DNA of 64,000 nt from Paraburkholderia kirstenboschensis (GCF_904848585.1 NZ_CAJHCR010000002.1:372001-436000); one strand, 5' to 3'. Counted from the stretch's first letter, positions 40,897-50,582 are shown. Notes: generated by a model not told the origin, from the letters alone. Numbers and translations are program-made.

Positions 40897-43593
40897 TCAA
40901 GCCTTGCCCTCGCCCGCCGTGGGAATCTGCGGCGGAATTGGCGCCGTCTGTCCCGTCGGCGGCGGCGCCGGCCGCGGTTCATGCGAGACATCGCGCGCTG
41001 CGGCTACACCCGGATGCGCGCCGCGTATTGCCTGCGCTTTCTCCGGATGCCCGAATGCATGCTCGTGCCGACCCGCATGTGCTTCCGCCCGGGCATCCGC
41101 TCGGGCTTCCGCTCGGTTATCCGCTTCGGCATCCTCATGGTCATGCCGGGCCGCCCCGGGCACGTCTTCCTCGTGCAAAGGCTGGCCCTCGCTGTCTTTG
41201 GACGACGTGAACAAGCGCATTTGCGGCACCGGGATCTCAATGCCGGCCTCGTCCATCTTGCGCTTGAGCCGCAGATTGAACGCCCGCGCCACGCTCCATT
41301 GCTGCAGCGGCCGCGTCTTGATCTGCCCTTTGACGACCATCCAGTTCGGGTCGAAACGGTCGAGCCCCCATACCTCGATCGGCCCCAGCATCTCACGACG
41401 GTAACGGAAGTCGGCCATCAGATCAGCACCGACTTCGCGAATCAATTGAGTGATTTCGTCGACGTCGGTCGAGAACGACATCCGCACTTCGAACACTGCA
41501 TAGGCAAAGTCGCGCGACAGGTTCTTGACGATCTTGATCTGCGAAAACGGAATTGCGTGGATCGCGCCCTGGCCGTCGCGCAACCGCACGGTGCGAATAG
41601 ACAGATGCTCCACAGTGCCTGCATGGCCGCCGTCCACGTCGATCCAGTCGCCCACCGAAATCGTATCTTCGATGATGATGAAAAGCCCCGTGATCAGGTC
41701 GGTCACGAGCGACTGCGCGCCGAAACCGATCGCAAGGCCGATCACGCCGGCGCCCGCGAGCAGCGGCGTCACGTTGATGCCAAGATTCGCCGCTGTAACG
41801 ATGCCCGCTATCGTCATGATGCTCACAAGCAGCACATTGCGCACGAGCGGCAACATCGTTCGGGCCCGCATGCTCGGACTGCGCGACTTGTTGCGAGCGC
41901 TGCCGGGGTTGAGCGCCTCGGTGATCGCGGTGTCGACGAGGATCCACAGCAGCCATGCAATGAACACGGTGGCGACGATCGCCGTCACCGCATGCGCGAT
42001 ACCGCGCGCGGCCACGTTTTCTTCGACGACTGCGGCGAGCGAAACGCCCCACAATCGGGCCGCTAGTTCGAAGAAAAACAGCCAGATGAAAAGCGTCAGC
42101 AACGTGCCGCAAAAGCGCAGCAACCGTGTCAGATAGGGAGAGCGCCGCCGCGCGCGCGGGCTGCGTGGACGCGTCATGCGCAAAACGATGGCCGACAGGA
42201 AAAACGCCAGCACTAGCAGCAATGCGGTCACCACCGAAATTTGCAGCACGTTTTCGCTCGAACCGGAGCCGCCGAGCGTGGCCACCACCGAGGCCGTCGC
42301 CAGCACGAGAACAGGCACGTGCCAGAGCGCGGCGAGCACCTCGAAAGCATCGGTCGCGGCCTTGTGATCGTTGCGTTGCTCGTAGGGCCGGTTGCGGATC
42401 AGATGGGCGACCGGCCGGCGAAAGGCGAGCGCGAAATAGCCGGTAAGCACGGCGGCCGTCATGTTGGCGGCGGTCGAAACCAGCGCGGCGAGATTCGAGC
42501 CCATCTGATGCGCGACGTCGTAGTTAACCGCTGCATCGCCGAGCGCGCCGCAGACGCCGACCGCAAAGAGCAGGCGCCGCGCATGATCGATCAGCAAACG
42601 CACCGCGATTCGCCGGTGCCCCGAGCCGAACAGCGAAAACATGATCAGGCAGATCGCCGAAAACACCGCACCCGCGACAATCGCATACGCGACGACCATG
42701 CCGAGCGTGCGGCCGAGCGCATCGGGCATCGCGCGCACGAACAGCAGCGCGGCGACGAACGCGATGACCCACGGCCCGACGCGCCGCAATGCGAAGATCA
42801 GCAGCTCGCGTGTGGTCGGGTTCGGATTGAGGCCGATCACGATGCCAAGTCGCCGGTAGAGCCTGTGCTGCAGATAAATCAGCGCGGCGGCGCATGCGCC
42901 CCAGCCGGCCAGCATCGCGAACATCGAAAAGAGAATGCGGCCGAGGCTTTCGTGGCCCTGGCCAGAGATGATCGTGTAGAGCTCGTTGCCGGCCGCGTTG
43001 AAGCGCCCGCCCCAGTAGCGCACAGGCGTGCGGCCTTCATGCACGTCCGATTCGAACGACGCGATGCCCGACGCGATCGCGCCGAGCAGACCAGGGCTCG
43101 GCTGCGCCGGCGCGGGCGCGAGCGGCCCGACGGTTCGCGACACGTCGCGCAGCTTCTTCAGCTGGGCGACGAGCGCGCTGCGCTGCCGGTCGTTGTCGAG
43201 CGTGGCGATCACGCTGTCGAGCGAACGCGCGATTTCCGCCTGGCTAGCGGGCGACGGCGCCGACGCGGCGTCCGGAGCCGACGCGCCGGACGCGGCCGCG
43301 GCGGGCGCCACGGTCGCGCTGTTGATCAGGCTTTGCAACGCCGGGATGACGGGCGTGCTGGTGCTCGCGCCGGCTGCCTGCGCGCCGGCGGGAATCCACG
43401 CAGTGCAAAGAAAGAATGCGACGACGATCGCGGCCGGCCATATGCTGAGCCGGCTCGCGCCGGGCGCGCGCGCGCCGCGACCGATCAAGGATCCGATCGG
43501 AGCGAAAAGACGACGAAATGCAGCGTGAATCGCGAAAAGCCCGCCGTTTGACGGCGCAGCCTCGGACTCACGCCGCGATGGGCATGACTGCAT
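40897..43593 (-). CDS. Large MscS-family mechanosensitive ion channel
   Basis: 898 residues. N-terminal signal or membrane segment (about 35-55), a large periplasmic region with a coiled-coil-like stretch, roughly ten membrane helices, then the MscS pore-lining helix and beta domain: LLAGAGVIGLAIGFGAQSLV, LITGLFIIIEDTISVGDWID and the cytoplasmic domain ending with an Ala/Glu/His/Arg-rich tail. Size and layout match MscK/YbiO-type channels. Protects against osmotic downshock, or may serve as a small-solute channel. The ATG at 43593 precedes the membrane segment. Confidence 0.88.
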   Translation of the reverse strand: MQSCPSRRESEAAPSNGGLFAIHAAFRRLFAPIGSLIGRGARAPGASRLSIWPAAIVVAFFLCTAWIPAGAQAAGASTSTPVIPALQSLINSATVAPAAAASGASAPDAASAPSPASQAEIARSLDSVIATLDNDRQRSALVAQLKKLRDVSRTVGPLAPAPAQPSPGLLGAIASGIASFESDVHEGRTPVRYWGGRFNAAGNELYTIISGQGHESLGRILFSMFAMLAGWGACAAALIYLQHRLYRRLGIVIGLNPNPTTRELLIFALRRVGPWVIAFVAALLFVRAMPDALGRTLGMVVAYAIVAGAVFSAICLIMFSLFGSGHRRIAVRLLIDHARRLLFAVGVCGALGDAAVNYDVAHQMGSNLAALVSTAANMTAAVLTGYFALAFRRPVAHLIRNRPYEQRNDHKAATDAFEVLAALWHVPVLVLATASVVATLGGSGSSENVLQISVVTALLLVLAFFLSAIVLRMTRPRSPRARRRSPYLTRLLRFCGTLLTLFIWLFFFELAARLWGVSLAAVVEENVAARGIAHAVTAIVATVFIAWLLWILVDTAITEALNPGSARNKSRSPSMRARTMLPLVRNVLLVSIMTIAGIVTAANLGINVTPLLAGAGVIGLAIGFGAQSLVTDLITGLFIIIEDTISVGDWIDVDGGHAGTVEHLSIRTVRLRDGQGAIHAIPFSQIKIVKNLSRDFAYAVFEVRMSFSTDVDEITQLIREVGADLMADFRYRREMLGPIEVWGLDRFDPNWMVVKGQIKTRPLQQWSVARAFNLRLKRKMDEAGIEIPVPQMRLFTSSKDSEGQPLHEEDVPGAARHDHEDAEADNRAEARADARAEAHAGRHEHAFGHPEKAQAIRGAHPGVAAARDVSHEPRPAPPPTGQTAPIPPQIPTAGEGKA

Positions 43594-43824
43594 GGCAATC
43601 CGTGAGAAAACGGGAGACGCCAGTGTAGCCCCAGTTTGGCCGCAGGCAACCGGACATGCGTAACCGATTGTTAGGACGCTTGCACGAGTTCTTGCGTGCA
43701 AGCTGGCGCGGCGCCGGTCTGGCTAACGCCCCGTTGCGGTCGTTGCAGGCCGCGCCGGACCGGCCATCGCCTGCTGTGCGGCGTGCGCGACGCGCCGCGC
43801 CGCGCAACAGACACACGCCCGCGC

Positions 43825-44472
43825 TCAATAAGCGACGGTTGCAATCTGGCGGACGAAACGGCCCTGCTCCAGTTCGTCGACGAACGCGATTGCGTAATCC
43901 TCGGCGGAAATCTGGCTGTTGCCCTGCGCGTCGGCGATGAGCGAGTCCGTGCCGGTGCGGAACGTGCCCGTGCGCTCGCCGGGAGCGATGAGCGCCGCCG
44001 GCGAGAAGAACGTCCAGTCGAGATCGGCGACGCCGCGGTAGTAGCTCAACGCCTCGCGATGAGCCAGCGCCACGGGCTTATAGGCGTCCGGGAAACCTTC
44101 GGTGTCGACGAGTTGCTTGCCCGGAGCGACTTCAAGCGACCCCGCTCCACCCACCACGACCAGCCGCTTCAAGCCCGCCGCCCGCACACCTTCGACGAGC
44201 GCACGGGTCGCCTTGTCCAGCACGCCGACGTCGCCTTGCGGCGGAGCATACGCGCTCGCCACCACGTCGTGACCGCGCACCGTCGCGCCGACGCTTGCCG
44301 CGTCGAGCAGATCGGCTTGTGCCGCTTTCAGATTCGCCACGCCGGTCGGCACGCGCGCGGGGTTGCGCGCGAGCGCCGTCACCTGGTGCCCGCGACCCGC
44401 TGCTTCCGCCGCGATCCGCGAACCGATCATTCCGGTGGCGCCGAACAATGCGATCTTCAACTGTTTGCTCAT
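43825..44472 (-). CDS. NAD(P)-binding oxidoreductase (atypical SDR, YwnB/NmrA-like)
   Basis: 215 residues. Dinucleotide-binding motif IALFGATGMIGSRIAAEAAG at residues 6-25, then the VTALARNPARVP segment and LKRLVVVGGAGSLEV. Atypical SDRs of this size bind NAD(P) and often lack the Tyr-x3-Lys pair, as here. It has its own operator-like palindrome 22 bp upstream (44495-44521) and is preceded by a terminator after the Rrf2 gene, so the Rrf2 protein probably controls it from a separate promoter. Confidence 0.85.
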   Translation of the reverse strand: MSKQLKIALFGATGMIGSRIAAEAAGRGHQVTALARNPARVPTGVANLKAAQADLLDAASVGATVRGHDVVASAYAPPQGDVGVLDKATRALVEGVRAAGLKRLVVVGGAGSLEVAPGKQLVDTEGFPDAYKPVALAHREALSYYRGVADLDWTFFSPAALIAPGERTGTFRTGTDSLIADAQGNSQISAEDYAIAFVDELEQGRFVRQIATVAY

Positions 44473-44494
44473 TTCAACTGCTCCTGTCATGGTT

Positions 44495-44521
44495 TATATG
44501 TAACCGTCTTGATTACATATA
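44495..44521. promoter_or_regulatory. Perfect 9-9-9 inverted repeat, likely Rrf2 operator
   Basis: TATATGTAA, 9-base spacer CCGTCTTGA, TTACATATA. It lies just before the oxidoreductase start (44472). The core TGTAA-N9-TTACA recurs upstream of the rrf2 gene itself (45132-45150). Confidence 0.7.
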
Positions 44522-44526
44522 CATCG

Positions 44527-44548
44527 AAAAAACAGGGGCGTGAGCCCC
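44527..44548 (-). terminator. Intrinsic terminator after the Rrf2 gene
   Basis: On the minus strand GGGGC, loop TCAC, GCCCC, TG and then six T residues. It stands between the rrf2 gene and the oxidoreductase gene. Confidence 0.7.
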
Positions 44549-44554
44549 GTGGTC

Positions 44555-44582
44555 TTGCGAAACATTCATTGCGAAACATTCA
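44555..44582. repeat. 14-bp tandem duplication
   Basis: Two exact adjacent copies of TTGCGAAACATTCA, followed by the first bases of a third. Confidence 0.85.
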
Positions 44583-44650
44583 TTGCGACGTATCCACTGC
44601 ACAGACACGTCAATGCGAATCGACGCGCGCCTCAGCAGAAAGCGCTTGCG

Positions 44651-45106
44651 TCACGCATGCGGTCGCCGCTTGCGTTCTCTCGTCCGCTCGGCACGCAACA
44701 GGTCCGCTGTCGCATCGGCCAGCGTTCGCTGCGCGAGCGACGCCTCCATGGCCTGCTGCGCTTCGTCAATGATTCCGCGCAGCACCACCTGAATATTGCG
44801 CCCCACCATGCACGCCGGATTCGGCTCCTCGCGATGAAGCGCGAACAGCTGCGCGTCGTCCACCGCGCGGTACACGTCGAGCAAGGAAATCTGCTCGGGC
44901 GGGCGGGCCAGCAGCGCGCCGCCGCCCGCGCCGAGTTGCGAAGTGGTGAGGCCCGCCTCGGCAAGCATGGTCAGAAGCCGCCGGATGAGCGCGGGATTCG
45001 TATTCACGCTGCCCGCGATCATCTCCGACGAAAGCGGCGCGCCCTCCTGCAACGACAGCAACGCGAGCACATGCACCGCAAACGCAAACCGGCTACTCGT
45101 GTTCAC
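44651..45106 (-). CDS. Rrf2-family transcriptional regulator
   Basis: 151 residues: N-terminal winged helix (FAFAVHVLALLSLQEGAPLS, then AGSVNTNPALIRRLLTMLAE and the wing GAGGGALLARPPEQISLLDV). Only one cysteine (NPACMVG) is present, so the three-cysteine [2Fe-2S] cluster of IscR is absent; the protein resembles the YwnA/single-Cys group that may sense redox or reactive electrophiles. A shared TGTAA-N9-TTACA operator occurs upstream of its own gene and of the neighbouring oxidoreductase gene. Confidence 0.88.
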   Translation of the reverse strand: MNTSSRFAFAVHVLALLSLQEGAPLSSEMIAGSVNTNPALIRRLLTMLAEAGLTTSQLGAGGGALLARPPEQISLLDVYRAVDDAQLFALHREEPNPACMVGRNIQVVLRGIIDEAQQAMEASLAQRTLADATADLLRAERTRERKRRPHA

Positions 45107-45131
45107 AACGACCCGTCCTGCGACGACAATG

Positions 45132-45150
45132 TGTAACCATGGTAATTACA
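45132..45150. promoter_or_regulatory. Second TGTAA-N9-TTACA palindrome, upstream of the Rrf2 gene
   Basis: TGTAA, CCATGGTAA, TTACA, 26 bp before the rrf2 start. It shares the TGTAACC left half and TTACA right half with the site at 44495, suggesting autoregulation. Confidence 0.6.
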
Positions 45151-45235
45151 TTTATGGACGCTGTCAAACGCGCTGCTGCACACAGGGTTATCGCACGCGA
45201 GCGAGCGCACGCGGTTCAACGGGCTCATGCGCATC

Positions 45236-45712
45236 TCACTTATCCATCTGCTTTTGCGCGTCGCCGCCGTAGCTGGAACCGGACGACGAAGCAGCGGCGC
45301 TCGTCGACGAAGCCGTGCTCTGCGCCGACCATTCCTGCAACTTGCGCCCGGCGTTCTCGAGGCTCTGACCGGTCAGCGAGGCCGCTTTGCCGAGTTGCAG
45401 GTTGGCCGTGCTGGCCGCGTTTTGCAGATTGGCTTGCGCGCCCGAAGCGAGCGCATTGGGGTCGATGGTGACCGACGGCGCCGAGGCCGATTCGAGGTTC
45501 TGCTGCGCGGCGGATTTGGTCTCGTCGACCTTCTGGCCGACGTAGCTCGCCGCCTGATCGAGCTTCTGGCCGGCGGCCTGCGCCGCGTCGTTGAGCTTGC
45601 CGGCAACCTGCCCCGCCGACGCATCGTTCTTCTGGCAGGCCGCGAGACCGCCGAATACGAAGAGGACCACGGCGGCACGGCGCAGCAACGGAGAACGGAT
45701 AGATGAAGTCAT
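45236..45712 (-). CDS. Putative outer-membrane or inner-membrane lipoprotein with helical repeats
   Basis: 158 residues. Signal peptide with lipobox LAAC (about residue 26) after [20 protein letters not shown]. The mature part is Ala/Gln/Ser-rich with irregular repeats ([40 protein letters not shown]), giving a long amphipathic helix. No domain recognised. Divergent from the DJ-1/PfpI gene. Confidence 0.68.
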   Translation of the reverse strand: MTSSIRSPLLRRAAVVLFVFGGLAACQKNDASAGQVAGKLNDAAQAAGQKLDQAASYVGQKVDETKSAAQQNLESASAPSVTIDPNALASGAQANLQNAASTANLQLGKAASLTGQSLENAGRKLQEWSAQSTASSTSAAASSSGSSYGGDAQKQMDK

Positions 45713-45931
45713 GTGAGTTTTGAACCGCGAGGCGGCATAGCTGACGAAAACGCGCCCATCATACGCCGTTGCCGCGAACCGCCCGGCAAGCGGTTCATGC
45801 AAGATGGATCGACGCGGCTCGCCGGCCGCGGGCAGTCGCCGTTCTGTCAAACGTTGTGCGGTAGACTGGCCGCGGGCAATCAAGGTCTGTCCAGGTTTCG
45901 CAATGTTCCATTGATCAACCGGAGTCATACG

Positions 45932-46513
45932 ATGGCGGCAAAGAAAATTCTGTTTCTCACCGGCGATTTCGCCGAGGATTACGAAACGATGGTGCCGTTT
46001 CAGGCGCTGCAGGCAGTCGGACATGTGGTCGACGCCGTGTGCCCCGACAAGAAAGCGGGCGATCGGATCAAGACCGCGATTCATGACTTCGAAGGCGATC
46101 AGACGTACACGGAAAAGCCGGGCCATCTGTTCGCGCTGAACGCATCGTTCGAAGATGCCGATCCGCGCCAATACGATGCCCTCGCCATCGCGGGCGGGCG
46201 CGCACCTGAGTATCTGCGGCTCAATCCCAGAGTGATCGATCTCGTGCGACAGTTCGCCGAAGCCGGCAAGCCGATCGCCGCCATCTGTCACGCCGCCCAA
46301 CTGCTGGCCGCCGCCGATGTGATCCGCGGCAAGCGCATTTCCGCTTACCCGGCCTGCGCGCCCGAGGTCAAACTCGCTGGCGGCGAGTTCGCCGACATTC
46401 CGGTCGACGCCGCCATCACCGATGCCAAGTTCGTGACTGCGCCCGCGTGGCCTGCTCATCCCGAGTGGCTGCGTCAGTTCCTCGTTCTGCTGGGCACGCG
46501 TATCGAGCTTTGA
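45932..46513 (+). CDS. DJ-1/PfpI-family protein
   Basis: 193 residues of the class-I glutamine-amidotransferase-like fold. The nucleophile cysteine is in AAICHAAQ (Cys119-His120), with the DJ-1/PfpI acidic partner near the N-terminus in TGDFAEDYE. This layout fits PfpI/YhbO/Hsp31-type proteins associated with protease-like, deglycase-like or stress roles that are still debated. The ATG at 45932 follows a GGAG ribosome site; the much longer reading upstream is not conserved-looking. Confidence 0.88.
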   Translation: MAAKKILFLTGDFAEDYETMVPFQALQAVGHVVDAVCPDKKAGDRIKTAIHDFEGDQTYTEKPGHLFALNASFEDADPRQYDALAIAGGRAPEYLRLNPRVIDLVRQFAEAGKPIAAICHAAQLLAAADVIRGKRISAYPACAPEVKLAGGEFADIPVDAAITDAKFVTAPAWPAHPEWLRQFLVLLGTRIEL

Positions 46514-46627
46514 GCCAGTTCAAGCGCCGCGCGGCTATTGCTGGCAAGCGCGGCATTTGAGAGTCGTCCTATAGTTCGCATTGGAGGGCCTTCCTATAGT
46601 CACGGGCTGACTTGGGAGCGCTTTTCG

Positions 46628-46954
46628 ATGGAACTGACCGACTGGATCGTCATTCTCGCCATCATGTTGATGACGATTGCTTTTCGCTGCGCGCGCACGC
46701 CCGCCGGCTGGTCACGAGAGAACCGCGCGCGGCGCCTCGCGGGCACGCGGATGCTGGTGCAAGCAGCCTGCTCCGTCTGGGCAGCCTTGCTGATCGTGGC
46801 GCGCTGCGTGTTCGCGCTCGACGGATTGCTCGGGCTGCGCCCAACGTTTCAGGAAGTGCTCGCCGTCGTCGCCATTCTGCTGGCGTGCGGCTGCTACTGG
46901 TCGGTTCGCGGCCGGCGGCTCCTGAAGCCGCGCCGTCTGTTTATTTCCTGCTAA
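46628..46954 (+). CDS. Small inner-membrane protein of unknown function
   Basis: 108 residues with membrane helices at about 4-20 (DWIVILAIMLMTIAF), 44-64 and 70-92. The middle loop is basic (RENRARRLAGTR). No domain recognised. The ATG follows GGGAGCG. Confidence 0.55.
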   Translation: MELTDWIVILAIMLMTIAFRCARTPAGWSRENRARRLAGTRMLVQAACSVWAALLIVARCVFALDGLLGLRPTFQEVLAVVAILLACGCYWSVRGRRLLKPRRLFISC

Positions 46955-47057
46955 CCGGCGACGGCGCTCAAATGACGCGGCAAGCCGCGCTCATCGGCTG
47001 CGCGCTTACTCGCCGCGGTCAGGAGCCAAGCCTTACGGCACAACTCAACAGCCTGCC

Positions 47058-48740
47058 TCAACGCCCCATCCGCGCGTTCCCTTGCTCATTAGCCATCGCC
47101 TGATCGTTCGCAGCGTGCGCCCCGGCACGGACTTCGGCAGCCGCGGATGCCATCCGTGCGCCGGCCTCGGGCAGCGACAGATAGAACGTGGTGCCCACGC
47201 CTTCTGTCGACTCCGCCCACACGCGTCCGCCATGCCGCTCCACGACTCGCCGCACGAGCGCGAGGCCGATGCCCTCTCCCGCCGCCGCCGTACCGTGCAA
47301 TCTCTGAAAAGCGTTGAATAGCCGGGGCAGCGCGATCGCCGGAATGCCCAGCCCGTTGTCGCGCACGTAAAAGATCCGCAGCGATTGCACGCCGGGCGGC
47401 GCGGGCGTCGTACCGATCTCGATCCGGCCTTCGCGCGACAGGTCGAGATAATTCACCGCATTGCCGATCAGATTCGCGAACACCTGTTCGAGCGCGGTCG
47501 GGTCGCCCCACACAGCCGGCAATTCGCCGACATGCACTTGCGCGTGCCGAGCGCGGATCGAACCTTGCATCGCGTCGATCACGCGCTGAACGATATCGCG
47601 CACTTCCACTTTCTGCTGCCTGTATTCGACACGGCCAATGCGCGAAAGCCGCAACAACGCGTCGATGATATGCGACGCGCGCAGCACCGCCGTCTGCAAA
47701 TAGTGCAGCGCTTCCCCGATATCCTCGTCGACTATCCGTTCTATGCGTTGCCGCGTCTGCGCCGCGAGCGACGAGTCGCTGACGGCCGCTCGCAGTTCCT
47801 CGCAGGCGCGGATCAGTTCCTTCGAAAAGCCTTGCAGATTCACGAGCGGCACGCGCAGGTCATGCGACACGCTGTATATGAACATCTCGTTTTCCTGCGT
47901 CTGCTGCCGCAAGCTCTCGTTGATGCGCGACAGTTCGTCCGCACGGCGTGCGAGGTCGGCCTGGAAGCGCGCCTGGATGCGCTCCGCTTCGAGCAAACGT
48001 CGGCTGGTGTCATGCAAGGTCAGATCGAGGCGCGCGATTTCATCGTGACCCGGCTCGATGGGCGCAAGCGGCTCGTTGCCCGCAAGGCGCCCGGCGTTGT
48101 CGGAGAGAAGCGCAAGCCGTCCACGCACCCCACGCGTGAAAAGCCACACGGCGAGCGCCACGAACAGCAACGAACCGAACACCGCCGCGAGCACGAGCGT
48201 CTGCTGCCGTTCACGGGCGGCATCGGCGGCACTCGCGCGCTGCGCATCCAGACGCCGCTCTTCCGCCTGAAAGGCGGCCAGCTGCTGGCGGAAGCGATCG
48301 AGCACGTCGGCCTGAGCCAGCTCGGTGAACCGGTTGACGACGTCCTTGTGTCGCCCCGAATGCAACATGTCCTGCGTGCGATCAGACCATTGCCGATAGG
48401 CCTGCACCGCCTGGCGCACCTGGACCACGCGTTCGACCTGCGGCGGATTGTCCGACACGAGTTCGGCGAGCTGATCGATGCGTCGATCGACGTCGACCCA
48501 TACGGACAGCGGCGTCACGAAGCGGCTGTCGGCGGCGAGCACGGCGCCGCGCAGCGCGACGGACTCGCCTAGCACCGGGTCGAGAATGGCCGTGGTCTGG
48601 CGCATCACCTCCTGGCCGCGAGCGGCCCAGCGCTCGGCTTCGGCCGCGTCGGACTGCGCCTTGACCAGGCCGGACAGAAGGGCCAGTTCGAAGACAGCAG
48701 GAATCGCAATCAGCAGCAGGCCTTTAGTGGTAAGTCGCAT
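47058..48740 (-). CDS. Sensor histidine kinase with CHASE3-like sensor domain
   Basis: 560 residues. First membrane helix at 6-24, a helical extracytoplasmic CHASE3-like domain (about 30-178), second membrane helix (182-203), HAMP (about 203-255), coiled coil, HisKA with YSVSHDLRVPL (phospho-acceptor His293) and HATPase with NLIGNAVNY, DNGLGIP and GEGIGLALVRR. All key residues present. The HisKA-HATPase style resembles phytochrome-type and CHASE3 kinases that signal to response regulators; none is encoded next door, so its partner lies elsewhere. Confidence 0.9.
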   Translation of the reverse strand: MRLTTKGLLLIAIPAVFELALLSGLVKAQSDAAEAERWAARGQEVMRQTTAILDPVLGESVALRGAVLAADSRFVTPLSVWVDVDRRIDQLAELVSDNPPQVERVVQVRQAVQAYRQWSDRTQDMLHSGRHKDVVNRFTELAQADVLDRFRQQLAAFQAEERRLDAQRASAADAARERQQTLVLAAVFGSLLFVALAVWLFTRGVRGRLALLSDNAGRLAGNEPLAPIEPGHDEIARLDLTLHDTSRRLLEAERIQARFQADLARRADELSRINESLRQQTQENEMFIYSVSHDLRVPLVNLQGFSKELIRACEELRAAVSDSSLAAQTRQRIERIVDEDIGEALHYLQTAVLRASHIIDALLRLSRIGRVEYRQQKVEVRDIVQRVIDAMQGSIRARHAQVHVGELPAVWGDPTALEQVFANLIGNAVNYLDLSREGRIEIGTTPAPPGVQSLRIFYVRDNGLGIPAIALPRLFNAFQRLHGTAAAGEGIGLALVRRVVERHGGRVWAESTEGVGTTFYLSLPEAGARMASAAAEVRAGAHAANDQAMANEQGNARMGR

Positions 48741-49090
48741 GCGTGCGCATTGAAGGTGTGGGCCGGCAGATCGTGCGCGGTACGGCACATTATGTCGGCG
48801 TTTGCTTTGGAAACAAAGCGGCACGCCATAGACCAGGCGTTGTCCGCCAATGCAGCGGAGACTTGGCGCGGGCTAGGCAGCGCCTCTCGGCACGCGGCAG
48901 CATGCGTAAGCAAGACGAAAACTTACGAACCAACTTGGTTCACGTATTACCAAAACTGAACACTTACGCACATCTATTGTGCTGACGACGGGCCTTCGAG
49001 GTGCGTCCCACGAGTGCAGGCACGATAACCGCCCCCGCGCCGTTCCCTTGCAGTGCCTGTTGCACCGCTGATGAGCCAAATAGCACCGAT

Positions 49091-49106
49091 TTGGCCCGCT
49101 TCTTGC
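49091..49106 (+). promoter_or_regulatory. Sigma-54 (-24/-12) promoter of the ammonium transporter gene
   Basis: TTGG, 10 bases, GCA (TTGGCCCGCTTCTTGCA), exact -24/-12 spacing, with transcription starting near 49118, about 28 bp before the amt ATG. It fits nitrogen control through NtrC/RpoN. I could not identify a clear NtrC palindrome upstream. The rest of the 48741-49145 gap shows no gene. Confidence 0.7.
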
Positions 49107-49145
49107 ATTCGCTGCGCGTCTTTTTGACACAAGCGGAAACAATCG

Positions 49146-50348
49146 ATGGAAAGCCTCAACACCGGCACCGATACCCTATTTCTCCTGCTCGGGGCCGCTA
49201 TGGTGCTCGCGATGCACGCGGGATTCGCATTCCTCGAACTGGGCACGGTTCGTAAGAAAAATCAGGTCAACGCACTCGTCAAGATTCTGGTGGACTTCTC
49301 CGTCTCGACGATCGCCTATTTTTTCATCGGTTATACGATCGCGTACGGCGTGCAGTTTTTCGGCAGCGCCGAATCGCTCGCGGTTCACAACGGCTATGCG
49401 CTGGTGCGCTTCTTTTTCCTGCTGACGTTCGCTGCCGCCATTCCGGCGATCGTCTCCGGCGGCATCGCCGAGCGCTCGAAATTTAATCCGCAACTCTTCG
49501 CGACTTTCGTTCTGGTCGGCTTCGTCTATCCATTCTTCGAGGGGATCGCCTGGAACGAGCGCTTCGGCGTGCAGCACTGGATCGGCCAGACGTTCGGCGC
49601 GCCGTTCCACGACTTCGCAGGCTCGGTCGTCGTTCATGCGTTTGGCGGCTGGGTCGCGCTGCCCGCGGTGTTGCTGCTCGGTGCGCGCCACGGCCGCTAT
49701 CACCGCGATGGCGGTATTGCCGCGCATCCGCCATCGAATATTCCGTTTCTCGCGCTGGGCGCGTGGGTGCTCGCGGTCGGCTGGTTCGGCTTTAACGTGA
49801 TGAGCGCGCAGACGATCGACAAGATCAGCGGCCTCGTCGCCGTGAATTCGTTGATGGCGATGGTCGGCGGCACGTTGACCGCCTGGCTCGCGGGACGCAA
49901 CGACCCCGGCTTCACGTACAACGGGCCGCTCGCCGGACTAGTCGCCGTGTGCGCGGGCTCAGACCTGATGCATCCGCTCGGCGCGCTCGTCACGGGGGGC
50001 ATCGCCGGCGCGCTGTTCGTCTATATGTTCACGTGCGTGCAAAACCGCTGGCGCATCGACGACGTGCTCGGCGTCTGGCCGCTGCACGGTCTATGCGGCG
50101 CGTGGGGCGGCATCGCAGCAGGCATTTTCGGATTGCGGGCGCTCGGCGGCCTGGGCGGCGTCTCGTTCGGCGCACAGGTGATCGGCACGCTGGGTGGCAT
50201 CGTCGTGGCCTCGCTAGGCGGCACGCTCGTATACGGCGCGATCCGCCTGACGGTGGGCCTGCGCCTCGACCAGGAGGACGAGTACAACGGTGCCGACCTG
50301 TCGATCCACAAAATCTCAGCTACGCCGGAGCGCGAAAGTTTGGGCTGA
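49146..50348 (+). CDS. amtB: Ammonium transporter (Amt family)
   Basis: 400 residues, about eleven membrane helices. Twin pore histidines are conserved (VVVHAFGGW, His164; WPLHGLCGAWGG, His314), as is the FAGS-region Asp (DFAGSVVVH, Asp156) and the GGIAERSKF segment. Short C-terminal cytoplasmic tail (QEDEYNGADLSIHKISATPE), the part that binds GlnK in other Amt proteins. No glnK gene lies next to it, unlike in many bacteria. It carries a sigma-54 promoter. Confidence 0.95.
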   Translation: MESLNTGTDTLFLLLGAAMVLAMHAGFAFLELGTVRKKNQVNALVKILVDFSVSTIAYFFIGYTIAYGVQFFGSAESLAVHNGYALVRFFFLLTFAAAIPAIVSGGIAERSKFNPQLFATFVLVGFVYPFFEGIAWNERFGVQHWIGQTFGAPFHDFAGSVVVHAFGGWVALPAVLLLGARHGRYHRDGGIAAHPPSNIPFLALGAWVLAVGWFGFNVMSAQTIDKISGLVAVNSLMAMVGGTLTAWLAGRNDPGFTYNGPLAGLVAVCAGSDLMHPLGALVTGGIAGALFVYMFTCVQNRWRIDDVLGVWPLHGLCGAWGGIAAGIFGLRALGGLGGVSFGAQVIGTLGGIVVASLGGTLVYGAIRLTVGLRLDQEDEYNGADLSIHKISATPERESLG

Positions 50349-50582
50349 TGGCATGCGCCGGCCACACCGGGCCGGCTTATGCGACCTGTCCCCATGGAAT
50401 AGCGAATGTTAGACTTGCGCGCTGCAGGCGGGATTCTCGAATGGCTTTGCCATGCACACGGCATGGCATGTCCGATCATCGCCTCCTTCTGAACGATGCC
50501 TGCTTTCCCGGAATAGAGCGAACGCGACATTGCGTCCCCGCTTCGCCCGGCTTGTAGACTCCCCGTTTCGCCTGGCACACTC

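Noticed and set aside
50349..50582. Fluoride riboswitch before crcB
   Set aside because: No match to the conserved GATGG/CGCC core; only a small 7-bp hairpin at 50448-50468.
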